From: Owenia fusiformis
Taxonomy: Eukaryota; Annelida; Polychaeta; Sabellida; Oweniidae
NCBI GenBank assembly: GCA_903813345.2
Contig: CAIIXF020000012.1
Location: forward strand, 7,899,615 to 7,963,614
Direction: 5' to 3'
Length of the DNA: 64,000 nucleotides
Shown here: piece by piece, positions 1 through 11,568 of the stretch
Layout: every line of letters begins with the position of its first letter
How positions within the stretch are numbered: the first letter of the stretch is position 1
Translations under genes and position numbers: made by a program
The notes under the pieces: model-generated
The model's database searches: none
What the model was told of the DNA's origin: nothing
The model's input: the letters and a program-made list of their open reading frames with translations, nothing else

Positions 1-1450
1 ACGTTGTTAATCATTTGTCATTTAGACATTTTCACGAAGTTGTCATTGTACCTGACTTGAGTACAAACGCTTTAGAAAATGAAAGGGATTCATATGTTTT
101 AAACAATCAGGGGACCATCTAAAACCTGGATTGATTCTGATAAAAGGATAAACATCGGGATAAAGGTCATGTTTTTGAGAAGACTACGTTAGTCTTAAAC
201 AATTAAACGAGATATTATACAAAAATAACTAAAAACTATGATGAGCATTGATATACTGTATACACGTTTAACGTTGTATAATCATTTTTCATTTAGACAT
301 TTTAACGAAGTCGGCATTGTTCCTGACTTGAGTACAAACGCTTTAGAAAATGAAAGGGATTAATATATTTTAAACAATCAGGGGATCATCTAAATCTTGG
401 ATTGAATCTGATAACAGGATAAACATCGGGATATAGGTCATGTTCTTGAGAAGACTACGTTAGTCTTAAACAATTAAACGAGATATTATACAAAAATAAC
501 TAAAAATCATCCAACACCTGAATTGATTCTGATAACAGGATATATATCAGGATATAGGTCATGTTCTTGAGAAGACTACTTTGTCTTAAACAATTAAACG
601 AGATATTATTTCAAAAATAGTTAAACATTATGATGAGCTTTGGATATACTGTATACACGTTTAACATTGTATAATCATTTGTCATTGAGACGTTTTCACG
701 AAGTTGTCATTATACCTGACTTGAGTACAAACGCTTTAGAAAATGAAAGGGATTAATATATTTTAAACAATCAGGGGACCATCTAAAACCTGGATTGATT
801 CTGATAACAGGATATATATCAGGCTATAGGTCATGTTCTTGAAAAGACTACGTTAGTCTTAAAGAGAGAATCAGATATAGCGAGCAAGCTAAACAAAAAA
901 TTGTTTCAATTTTAGAATATTTTTGGCTCAAATCATTCCTTGTCATGTCTATTTTCTAAATATCACAAAGGTGCATACTTTATTCCAGGAAAACTAAAGA
1001 TTTTTACAAAAATGTATTATTTTTCTAGAAGAATGGTTACCATTCTTATTATTTGGGAGAATTTAAACATTTTTCACCCAGTTTTGCACTTTGAATCATA
1101 AATAACTTCACCAATTTATAACATATTGTGAATATTTTGGGAGATATTGTATTTGATATTGTAAGGAATAGATTGGCAGGTCAATTATACATGTTGCTTG
1201 TAATTTTGTCACCCCCTATAGATCAGATTCTGCCTTTAAACAATTAAACGAGATAGTATTTCAAAAATAGTTAAAAATTATGATGAGCATTGAAATACTG
1301 TATACACGTTTAACATTGTTTAATCATTCGACATTTAGACATTTTCACGAAGTTGTCATTATACCTGCCTTGGGTACAAACGCTCCAGAAAACGAAATGA
1401 TTCATATATTTTAAACAATCAGGAGACCATCTAAAACCTGGGTTAATTCT
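1..1450. repeat. Tandem repeat, about 271-bp unit, cut by the window edge
   Basis: The segment starting ACGTTGTTAATCATT at position 1 recurs at about 272, 664 and 1308, with landmarks such as CTTGAGTACAAACGCTTTAG and CAATTAAACGAGATA in each copy. Copies vary and one is shortened near 505-530. The array is interrupted by a MITE at 863-1235. It carries no convincing coding frame. The left end lies outside the window. Confidence 0.8.
863..1235. mobile_element. TTAA-flanked MITE, copy 1
   Basis: Ends are inverted (AGAGAGAATCAGAT at the left, ATCAGATTCTGCCT at the right) and both sides carry TTAA (859-862 and 1236-1239). The neighbouring tandem repeat gives the empty site: AGTCTTAAACAATTAAACG in uninterrupted copies becomes AGTCTTAA-element-TTAAACAATT here. 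A second copy is at 37354-37715. TTAA target duplication is the piggyBac hallmark; no transposase is present, so assignment to that superfamily is inference. Confidence 0.75.
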
Positions 1451-3044
1451 GATACAGGATAACAAAATATTAAATTACATGCGAAAACAACATAATAAAA
1501 TGGTTCATATCTATTTCAAGAATGGGCAAGTTCCGATGTTTCAGAAAAAGTAAAGACTTTTCTTCAGTGATTCTAATGTTTGAAATTTTCCCGGTGATTC
1601 TATTATGTTATAAAAACATGGGTTAAATACCAAATAAATGTTTAACAACATGTATGATAGTTATAGAGACTTCGGATAATACAGTTTTTGAAAAATGCTT
1701 TAATTTCAGTTTTGTTGTTAATTTGAAATATGTTTTCTTATTTTATGTTTAAAATATATTTCGACTATTTAAGATATATCAAATGTGAAACTAACATTGA
1801 ATTTATCGGGTGGTGTTGGGGCCACATAGTTTTTACAATGTAGTGTTTTGGCAAAACTCTCTAGAATTGAGATTTAATTATCCTCTCAAGAAACACTGAC
1901 CATTTGAGAAGGAGAATCGCAAAGACTGAAGTCAGATATAGAAAGCTTTGAAATGCATAACCCCATACTTAATTTAAATAATCAAAAGTAGTAAACAATT
2001 TGGATACCAGCTGAAACGCATAATAATAGTTCCGGTATGAATTGGCATCTATAAGTCCACTGTCGACTAGGACCTGTATTTGTATTACATAATGGCAATG
2101 ACATAAAATGTTGATAAAAAATATGAATAGCATCCATAAAACAATTTCGCTAAATATTGGAATAGAGATTAGACCGTTAAGATCTAAGTATGGCAGGGGG
2201 TATTATATCTGGAACAAAACACAAAGTTTACCTTCTCATATGGATGTGACCGTTCAAACCTTTTAACTGCGTCCGTAGTTCCATATTCTAGATTTCTACA
2301 TAATATATATATTTGAGTGCTGGTCGTCCAGCGCCATCTTTTGCGTTTTGTGTAATTGTGTTGCGAATCTAAATAACGTGATATATCCATCTTGACAACT
2401 TTTGTTTGAATAACTAGATATAGCTCACATGATATCTTATAAGTCATTACAAAAGTCACAAAGTAACAGCTGATTTCTGAATTTTTCTTTTACGCCCATA
2501 TATGGGGAAGCATCCGGGGCTATGCACTTGTGTTTTATAGGCTAAGATATCGTCGAATGATAATAATAATGTTCCAAAGGCTATTTTTGAAAACATTGAG
2601 ATTTTGACAGATTTCCACTATTTAAATCATTTTCTTTCTTCCTGTGACATTTCCTTACCTCCATCTCTTCTCAATAGCCTGCGTTTCAGTGTCAAATTGT
2701 CCTATAGCGATTTTTGATATTTCAAAACGCCATAACTTCCGAACCGGAAGTCAGATCAAAATGTGGAAAACATTTCTGTTAACCTATTTTTGACACTAAT
2801 TTCTCTTAAAAAACGGTAAGAGTAATCCAAAAACGATTTGCGTTGAGGAATTAGCTTTTTTCCAAGAACACGATGAAAAAATGCAGCGAAAATATTGAAG
2901 GACGACCGAGAAAAATTGACAATTTGGCCTAGATGAAAAGTTGACCCCATGCCCATTTCCCACCAACTACATGTAGATATAGGACTTTAATTGACCATAT
3001 AATTGTCTTGATTTAATACATTATAGTTGTTGAGAAATCTTGCA
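1451..3044. other. Non-coding stretch, no supported gene
   Basis: AT-rich sequence with only short open frames and no recognisable protein motif, RNA gene or repeat pair. Confidence 0.5.
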
Positions 3045-3142
3045 GAGTAGAAGAAGAAGAAAAAGAAGAAGATGAAGAGGAAGAAGAAGAAAAGAAGAAG
3101 AAGAAGAAGAAGGAGAAGAAGAAGAAGAAGAAGAAGAAGAAA
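3045..3142 (+). repeat. (GAA)n-type purine microsatellite
   Basis: Almost uninterrupted GAA/GAAA/GGA repeats. On the minus strand it creates a spurious leucine/phenylalanine-rich open frame, which is not a gene. Confidence 0.9.
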
Positions 3143-3484
3143 AATGGCAAAAACAATAGACTCTAGAAACTGATAAGCGTTCCTGCTTGAATTATTCTTA
3201 TTTTCTTCACATTTTTCGTGTTGTGTTACTCCTCCTTGAAATTTCACCAGAGGGAGTAGTACGTATTTTTCGGAAAAGCTACCGCGTACATATTATCCTT
3301 TAATACCCCTTTGCTAAGCTGGGATTTCATATCAAGTGTATCGACTTTGAAATATGCAAACATGCCTTCATGCAATGTAAGCACCCTGGCCCTGTTCGAA
3401 AAATGTTCATCAACAATTATTAGTTTTTTATAGGTTCTAAGGAGCCTCATTTCGTATAGAAGGTCTTCATTAAAACATAAAATA

Positions 3485-4531
3485 CAGGGTGATCATTAAG
3501 TTCTGGGAATTGGTCTGCCATTTCAAGATATCTCAAGCATTTGAGTTGAAATTTTCAGCAGGTGTACATTGTATAATTCTGGATTGACAAGCAATGTTTC
3601 ATATACATATCACATCTACAATTTACAAAAAAAGTAAAAGTGGTTCGCGGGTCAGGAAATTTTGACTGATGTTAATTTGAAAATTTCCTGCCAAAACATA
3701 TTCATCTTGCCTAGATGGTTGGTTCAAACTACTTGTACTAGAGACAGAACAGTACTCTTGAAGTCATTTATTCAGAAGTATTCTTCATTGCTGAGAGGAT
3801 CATTTCATTTATGATTGTTTCCATTAGCCTGGACGCACATGCGTTGTTGACAAACTTAGTCCATAAAGATGTGTTCCAGTCCTCCCTTTGGTATCCCTTG
3901 AAGTTTTGCTCAAGTCGTTGAAATCAGTCCCTTATCGGAATCAAACTTATGACCTCTCATATAATGCTTTAGCACCCAAAATGTAGTGAAGCCTAGTGGT
4001 GCTTAATCTGGTGAATATTGTCTGGTGAATATGGGGCAGTAATAACTTGTGTGAACCCTAATTCTTCAAGAGTAGTATGGGCAGCTTGAACAATGGGAAG
4101 GAGCATAGACATAATGGAAGATAACTCCCTATTAATTTTAGTCATGATTGTGACTTTGAGATGCTGATGCAAGATACGAAAATAGAGCAAAGTACACTCT
4201 TATATAACAATACAGATGTTACTTTAGAAACTAAAGTATTAGAAGTATTTGAAAATATAGAAAATCACAGAAATATGTCCACCAAATAGGTATTTATTAA
4301 CCATACCTTTGGATCAAGCAAAATTTGAATTCATTTTTATTTTACTTGACCCGCTACGCCATTTGTCATGTTGCTATAGTAACAATAAGTATCCATTGTG
4401 ACATCAGATGACAATGAGACTGTTTTATCCAACCCAAAATTACATTCCCCATTTACCTTGAAAATTTCAAGTAAATTGGTTGAAAAATAATGAAATGACA
4501 GATAAATTCCCAGAACTTAGTGATCACCCTG
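3485..4531 (-). mobile_element. Mariner-like transposon remnant A
   Basis: About 1.05 kb, flanked by TA (3483-3484 and 4532-4533), with terminal inverted repeats reading CAGGGTGATCATTAAG at the left and, inverted, CAGGGTGATCACTAAG at the right. Inside, the minus strand encodes a decayed transposase segment: LEELGFTQVITAPYSPD resembles the LGFxxxPHPPYSPDLAP block of mariner transposases, followed out of frame by FVNNACASRLMET-like residues. Stops and frameshifts make it inactive. Confidence 0.8.
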
Positions 4532-4909
4532 TACATAGAAAAAAACGTTCCTTTCCTATTTCTAAATGCAGACAACTTACATAATTGACTATGTCGCCAA
4601 TAAGCCGCGTGGACGTTAGAGAACAGTCTTCCGGTTTCAGATATTTCTCTTTTTCGTCAAAGTATACTGATCGCTAATATTGCCATTCTTCAGGAACCAT
4701 ATTGTATCATTATGATCATAATGTCATAGTTACAGAAAAGGCTAGTGCTTCGCTGATAAGGTGTTTTCACTTCTAAAATAATCGCCATGGAGGTAACCAA
4801 TACACGCATGGCAATTATATTTTAGCTTATCCTGATAATATACTCGACACGAATGTTTCTATATAATATTATTTTAAAAGTGACTAATACTATTGTTGAG
4901 ATAACACTA

Positions 4910-5997
4910 CAGGGTGGGCCAAAAAATGTTGCAACTTTTTTAAAAGGCTAGAAAAGTATCAAAACATAAGGGTATTGCCATAAAAAAATTATTTGCAGAA
5001 ACTTGAGGATAGGCTAAAAGATATAGCTAAAACTGGCTTCACATTTTTTTGTCAGATCTTTGAATATCAATGGTCAATTGTTCATGTGTCCGAGATTTAC
5101 CATTTTTCTTAGAAAATGTGACTTTCTATGATTTTATGTGATCAACAATAACACATTCATAATGTTCACTAGATCTGCTACAATCTTGGATAACTGTTTA
5201 AACAATGTCTACCTCGATGTCTAGTTTATATTAGTATCTAGTCACTATGGTATTATGTTATATTGTATTTATTAATTATCTATTAAACAAATGTTCTATG
5301 CATCCCTCTTTCACCTTCCCTATCGCTCCCAGGCATCGGACAAAATTCACTTTTGAATATCTGGAGGAGAATTAGCCTTGATTCATTAGTCCTGATGAAT
5401 GGCTGCCAAATACCCCAGATGCCAACTCATGTGACTATCACCATTGGGGGCACCTGGAGCAGCTTATTGCAGTTAATGGTAATTCCCCACAAACTACTGT
5501 TAAACTAAAAGAAGTTCTGCAGGAGAAGTTGAGAGAGCCACCACAAGAATCGCTGGATCGCGCCATTGACCAGTTCCGCCCATGTCTCATTGCGCGCTGT
5601 AGAGAAGGTGAAAGGTGGATGCATAAAATTTGCTTAATAAATAATCAATAGATACATAATATCATAGTGACTAGATACTGATATAAACTGTACTAGACAT
5701 TGGTTGAACAGTTATTCAAGATTGTAACAGATTTAGTGAACATAATGAATGTGTTATTGTTGATCACATAAATGAAACATTTTCTAGGAAAAATGGTAAA
5801 TCTCGGACACATGAACAATAGACCATTGATATTCAAAGATCTGAGAAAAAATAGAAGTCCAGTTCAGCTTTACTATTTAAATGGTAAAATATGCCTATCC
5901 TTAAGTTTCTGTAAATCATTTTTTATGGCAATGCCCTTATGTTTTGATACTTTTCTAGCCTTTTAAAAAAAGTTGCAAACCTTTTTGGCCCACCCTG
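4910..5997 (+). mobile_element. Mariner-like remnant B with very long inverted repeats
   Basis: TA-flanked (4908-4909, 5998-5999); ends CAGGGTGGGCCAAAAA and its inverse. The inverted match continues inward about 380-400 bp on each side. The middle (about 5330-5650) encodes the C-terminal part of an IS630/Tc1/mariner transposase: residues like PPNTPDANSCDYHHWGHLEQ match the WPxxSPDLNPxDxxxWGxLK block with its third catalytic acid, ending at a stop in INNQ. The N-terminal two thirds are absent. Confidence 0.85.
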
Positions 5998-8900
5998 TAG
6001 ATATAGTTATAGTAAGATAAACTAGGAATAGAGCACTCAGCGCCTAGTCTTACGGGCGCTGTGTACGTATACTACTGGAGTTTGTGTAGATTTATGGATT
6101 CACTAGTTCACTGTCTAAAATATTGTTACATACGTTTACATATAAAGATATCTAAAAACTAGACTCAATCTTTCTGAAACGATGAAAATATTAGTTTGCT
6201 CAATTCCAACACCCTTCGGTTGTACAATATCCGCACGTTCAACTACCACGCTTAATTTGGTACAGTCCCTGTGAATACGACTGGACGGTGGGTTTAAGGT
6301 TTGTGCGACATCTATGAATTTAGTCAAAAATAATCTCGTCCATAACCGTGATTTTGATTAGGGAATACGGTTAAGGTTTGTGCGACATCTATGGATTGAG
6401 TTCAATTAAACGCCAATATCTATTAGTATGGAACTAAAAGTTTAAAGTTGAACAAAAAGTGCAATTAGCCAATTATAATTTTGAAAAGAACAGGCAGTTC
6501 AGAAAGAGAAGTCCAGGTATACACATAAAAATGAAGAAGTAAAACAAGAAATAAAAACATAACATTGTACAAATGAAGAAGGGACCAAATTCTGATGTTA
6601 TAAGTTTGTATTATCCACGCATTAACTAATAAAATAAGGAGCTATATGGCATCACAAAATGTAAATCAATCAGCTGTTGTCTGCAGAAAACACCTCTCTA
6701 TTGCCAAACACTTCAAGGATGGCTTCAAGAATATGTAACACGAGTGGGTCGTCAGGCAGCAACTGGATTGATGCACAGTCAAGGATGCCTAACTTTGATC
6801 CCCTCATGAAGTAAGGCCCGTGGCAAGTTTTTTCCAAGGGGGTCATTTTTCAAAAACGTCCAGGGAGGGGGTTCATATTTCACAACGTTTGCTCAAAATC
6901 ACTTCGAAAAATACCCAAGGCTGAATGATGAAAAACGTTATGCCCCTTGCTTCGGACCTGTGAAATAAAGATGGACTCTGGAATGTACTGCATTTTCCAA
7001 GAGCTTAGGAGAAATGTGTGATGCGCTTTCAACAATTAAATGTCGTCAAAAATGACGCCAGAACTCTGACCTGCATACCTATAGCAATGGTAAACATAGT
7101 AACCATAACTCTGTCAAAACTATCTCGATTGTCAAGTAATTTTATAGAATACGGTCAGAGATAACTGCCTTATGTTCCGAAAGTTTCATGAAGAAAAAAG
7201 CAAGAAATCAAAAGTTAGCAATTAGCAATACTTATTGAACGCCCTGTATATGATCATCTGAGCAGAAACATTGCAATATGGTTTCATAGAGAAGTGGGCA
7301 ATGTCCAGGTACAACTCAATGTTGTTTTTTTTTCATTTCAGAGTAATAACTTTTTCCTATTGGCATGCCTTCGCACCTCTAGAAATCCCTAAAATAATTT
7401 TTAAAGTCATGAAAAATAGTAAATGAATGATAAAAGCATATTTTCAAAATAAATAGTGGGCCTTTCGATCGCTTAAGTAACTAATGCAATAAACATACTT
7501 TAGATAGTTATATAATATATTTATTTAACAATGCATTTTACTGTATAACTGTATAATTATGTCTTGTAATTGATTTTGTGAGGAAGTCAATTGTTTTGGC
7601 TTGAAACACAATAAAAACTCGAATCTTCAATCTATTTCATTGAACGCTCTCTCTACTTAACACTTTAACGATTGCAGGGTTAGAAGGTTGCAGTACAGCC
7701 TGTACATCGTACATTTACATTATGCACGTACAGGGTGTCCAATAAATAAGGTGAAAGCTATTGTAACTTCCTAATATTAGAGTTTGTAGCCCAAACCTTT
7801 TTACCCCTATTCTGAGAATTTAAAGTGTCTTCTATTTGATTGGCCAGAGTTGTGGTTGCTATAGCAACCGAAACAACAAAAAGGCGGGGCAAGTCTGTTT
7901 ACGTCACAACTTTCCAAAACATGTTTATTCTTTCTGATAGCTTTATTCATACTCCCGGTCTATAACTACCACAAATACAATATAAAAAACAGTCCTAAAG
8001 TCCCATTGTTATGAAAATAAGCCATTCAACATAATATATAGAAGCTATACACTTCTTAAACCTATTCACCCACTCTCTAAACACACTTTCAAACCCATTC
8101 TTGCCCATTTCCTGAAGTCTTGGTAAGACATGTGATCTGAGTTCAAACACAGCTATGCTCACCTAAGTGATCTCCAGGATCTCCAGAATCACAAATTCTT
8201 TTTAATCAGGCTAATTACAAATGGCACGGCTGGAATATAATCTCTTTACTCCAAAAATTTAAATAATCAAAAAAACTAACTCAATATTTCAGAAAGTGTA
8301 AACAAAAAAGTAATATAGTCATATTTAGCGACATTTTTGTGACACATTTATCAATTGAAGTCATTGTATTTCTAAATTTCCAGGGAATATATATACAGCC
8401 AGCTTTCCAGGAACACTTTTCTTTCTAAAGTTTTGTTGCTTGTGCATTTTAATTCCTTTCTTTTGCTGAAGTTATATTAAATAGATTACCAAAAGCTATC
8501 GTTTGGTAAAACAGAGTAAAATTTTCTTCATCATTTGCAAGTCAGTGTTTCTTCCACAGATCAAACTGCCATTCGCAAAAGAGAGACAAAGATACAATTC
8601 AATTGACCATAACTTTTTTAAATCAAAAGTTAACTTGAAACAATTTTGAGATTGCATTCTACATTCATATTGTTACATTATCAACCAGAATTTAAACTCT
8701 TTGAAGGAAGTTTATTTTTATCAAATTCCAAAGGCTAATTGCGAGGTTTATTGAGCCTGGCCGTATAGGTACCCTGAAAAAGTGGTTGAGGGGCCAGGTG
8801 CAATGGACCAATATACCTTTAACAGGGAATGGGAGGTACTGTAGGTGCCCTGTAGAATAATATATAAGTGGATGGTGCCCTTTTAAAGTAGGGCCCTAAC

Positions 8901-9931
8901 ATGATATTGAGGGGATCGGTTCTCTGTTTAAGAAGAGTCTAAAAGGGGGATATTGGAGTAGGTTCCCTATTAACCATTTTGCAGTCATTAGGCTGTAGAG
9001 AATAATACCAACGTCTAGGGGATGGGGGGGGGGCTATGATTTCAAAAATGAACAACGAGGAAGCATCAAAAGCCGGCATTAGAAGTGTTAATCAATTTCA
9101 AGTATTTTGATTTTAGTTTCAATATTGAGCCGTTATGTAGATATCACAGCAAAAAGTGAATTTAATCCCCGATTCCTGTAGCCATGATTCATGCAGGATT
9201 CATATGTAAGGTAGTTTACAAATGAATCCAACCTTCAGGGGGCTATGCAAAGGGACTTTGTCCATGCTCCGACTATATCCGATTATTATTGGGAAGGTGC
9301 CCCCAGCAGAGGTTAAACCTCCACCTGTATCTCCAACGGTTGCCATAGATGGTTTTTGCCTACTGTAAAGATAATGGTATTAGAATAACTCCTCGTCGGT
9401 GCTTTGTCAGTTTGTAGATGTTTCTTTAAACTTTTACCATTCAAAAAAAAAGATTATCATTAGATTGACGATGTCTACAATTTTCAGAATTTTTTTATGA
9501 CTGGTTTAAGAGAAACCTGTGTTTAATTCAGTTCGCCATCGATACCAAAACACAGCTTCTAAGAAATGCAAAAATGTCTCTTAATTGGGTTACAAAGCAA
9601 ATGGCTTCGCTTATAATTTGGATGACCTATAGAATTAATAAAATACACCTTTGAAGACGAGCCTTGATAAAAATTATTATATATTGGATATAATTTAAAA
9701 GAGTTAGAAATGTACGTTGTCAACTCCACTGTCCCATATCAGTGTAATTGAAATTCATACACAAACAGTGCAGTAAAACAATGATTTTAAAAGCACTGAC
9801 ACGATAGAGTAGAGTTTACAATAAACATTTCTGAATTTTAAAAATAAGTTCAGACAGTCTATTTTGGAATTATAGCTATTTTCTGATCACGAATAATTAG
9901 AATAATTAGGTAGCAGGCCTGTGTAGATATA
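5998..9931. other. Non-coding stretch with transposon fragments
   Basis: No supported gene. It holds a partial copy of a poly-G MITE at about 6804-6910 (AGGCCCGTGGCAAG, then CCAAGGGGGTCATTTTTCA, compare 18245-18452) and single transposon-like ends: TATTGAACGCCCTGTATA near 7229-7250 and TACAGGGTGTCCAATAAATA near 7730, neither with a visible partner. Confidence 0.5.
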
Positions 9932-10775
9932 CACTCACCTCCATAGGTTTGGCAACCTTAGCTCCCCCATTGAACTGCGTGTTAAAGCCTCTTTACCTTT
10001 GAATTTTTATTTACTTAACATGGGGGGAAAATACTAATAAGTGATGGGAACGTAATTTGAGTTTATTTCCAATTCCTCCAAATTTTCTCAATTTTTCTCA
10101 ATTACAATTAGTCAAAAATTGATGATAACATTTTTTAAAATCGACATTCCCATGTTAACCAATGGGAAATGGTAGGCTTGCCGCAAATCATATGACAGAA
10201 TATCCATCCATCCGAGTCCTTGCTAAAATACGCGTTAGGCAGGCAATTGAGTTTGCTAACTTTATTTAACAAAAAATTGATATGTTTCTTCAGGATTTAC
10301 AAAGTTATAGGGCTTTAAAGTCAAAATTGTTTTTCAAAAAACCTCTCCCATTGAAATGACACAGGAGGCGAAAAATTATTTTCAAAAATGATTTGAAGCG
10401 CTGTAACTTTAGTATTCGTCAAATTAACTAAACACTTAGTGTACAAAAAAGTTAGACAATTCAATTTTCTATATACAAATATTTTTTGCTGAATCTTTTA
10501 CTGAAAAGATATCCTGATTTCTGATTTGCCTCGAACCCTCCATTTCCCATTGGATAACATGGGATTGACGATTTTCAAAAATTCATCAAATTTATCATCA
10601 ATTTCGAGAAAAAATGAGAAAATTTGGAGGTATTGGAAATAAAGTCAAGTTACGTTTCCATTGATATTATAAGTTATTTCATCGCCGGTTAAGTAAATAA
10701 AAATTCAAAAGCAGAGAGGGTTTAACACGTAGTTCAATTGGGGAGCTAAGGTTGCCAAACTTATGGAGGGGAGTG
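9932..10775. mobile_element. TA-flanked non-autonomous element with about 290-bp inverted repeats
   Basis: The left end CACTCACCTCCATAGG is matched by the inverse at the right, and the inverted identity continues through TTTGGCAACCTTAGCTCCCC and AATTTTTATTTACTTAAC to about 10215 and 10490. TA lies on both sides (930-931 of line 9901 and 10776-10777). The core is non-coding. Termini and target suggest a Tc1/mariner-type MITE; inference. Confidence 0.75.
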
Positions 10776-11250
10776 TACCTTTAGTATCACTACGTCTCAA
10801 CATTTCGTCTTAAAACGGTCTAGAACTTCCCTTCTAGAAAGCACCAAGTTTCTCCAAATCTAGCCCTGTCATCATGCGATATTGTTAAAACAACAATACA
10901 ATTTTAATACACAATCCAGACACTCCAGTTTCCCAAATTAAATTCCGAGAAATTATGGGGTTTACAAAGTGCAAGGCATTGGAAATATGTTGAACTTATT
11001 TTTGGCTGTTTTTTTATGTATGACTGATTTTAAACTTAAGCAATGTTTCTATTACAGTATGATAACTATCTACCACTATGTTCCTTGCGACTCGGTGCAT
11101 ATAAACCATATTAACATAGGGTAATTAACGGCGTGCAGCAAGCTCCAATGAATGGTAACAAGTAACGTATCTATAGGCTACATAAAACACATGCAGTTGA
11201 ACCTGAGGGGTATGTCGTGAACCAGCTCAGTAGGAACCAGAGGAGGCACA

Positions 11251-11568
11251 TGGCACAGCTTATGGACAGGGACACTGAAAATCCATATAGAGACTGGCAG
11301 ATACTGTAGACCACCCACTCCAATTGATAACAGGCTCTGTACATGTGGGGCAGGCTCAATTGAACATGAAAGACGCATTCTGTTATCTTGCAATATGTAT
11401 GAACAACAAAGGCTAGAACTTATAAACAAAATGAATATTTTATATAGTGAATTTAATCAGTGCAATAATCTAGTTAAATATGCTCTCATTATGAACTCAA
11501 ACCTACATAGGACATTAGCCAATACATTTATTAATATAATGAAACACAGAAGAACATTAATATTTTAA
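11251..11568 (+). pseudogene. 3' fragment of a CR1/Jockey-type LINE reverse transcriptase
   Basis: From about 11305 the plus strand reads IDNRLCTCGAGSIEHERRI, then LLSCNMYEQQRLELINKMN, ending at a stop at 11566-11568. The CxCG...EH...LLSC arrangement is the same cysteine/histidine pattern seen at the C-terminus of the larger LINE at 31-33 kb (YCDCGARETAQHKLLSC). The upstream catalytic domain is missing. Downstream the sequence ends in CTTTAATAAACAAATAG followed by an (ATAC)-rich tail, like a LINE 3' end. Confidence 0.65.

Noticed and set aside
2987-3247. Leucine/phenylalanine-rich 86-codon frame
   Set aside because: It is a translation of the (GAA)n microsatellite in reverse.
7730-7760. A further complete mariner element starting TACAGGGTGTCCAATAAATA
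   Set aside because: No matching inverted end was found downstream, so only a single end can be claimed.
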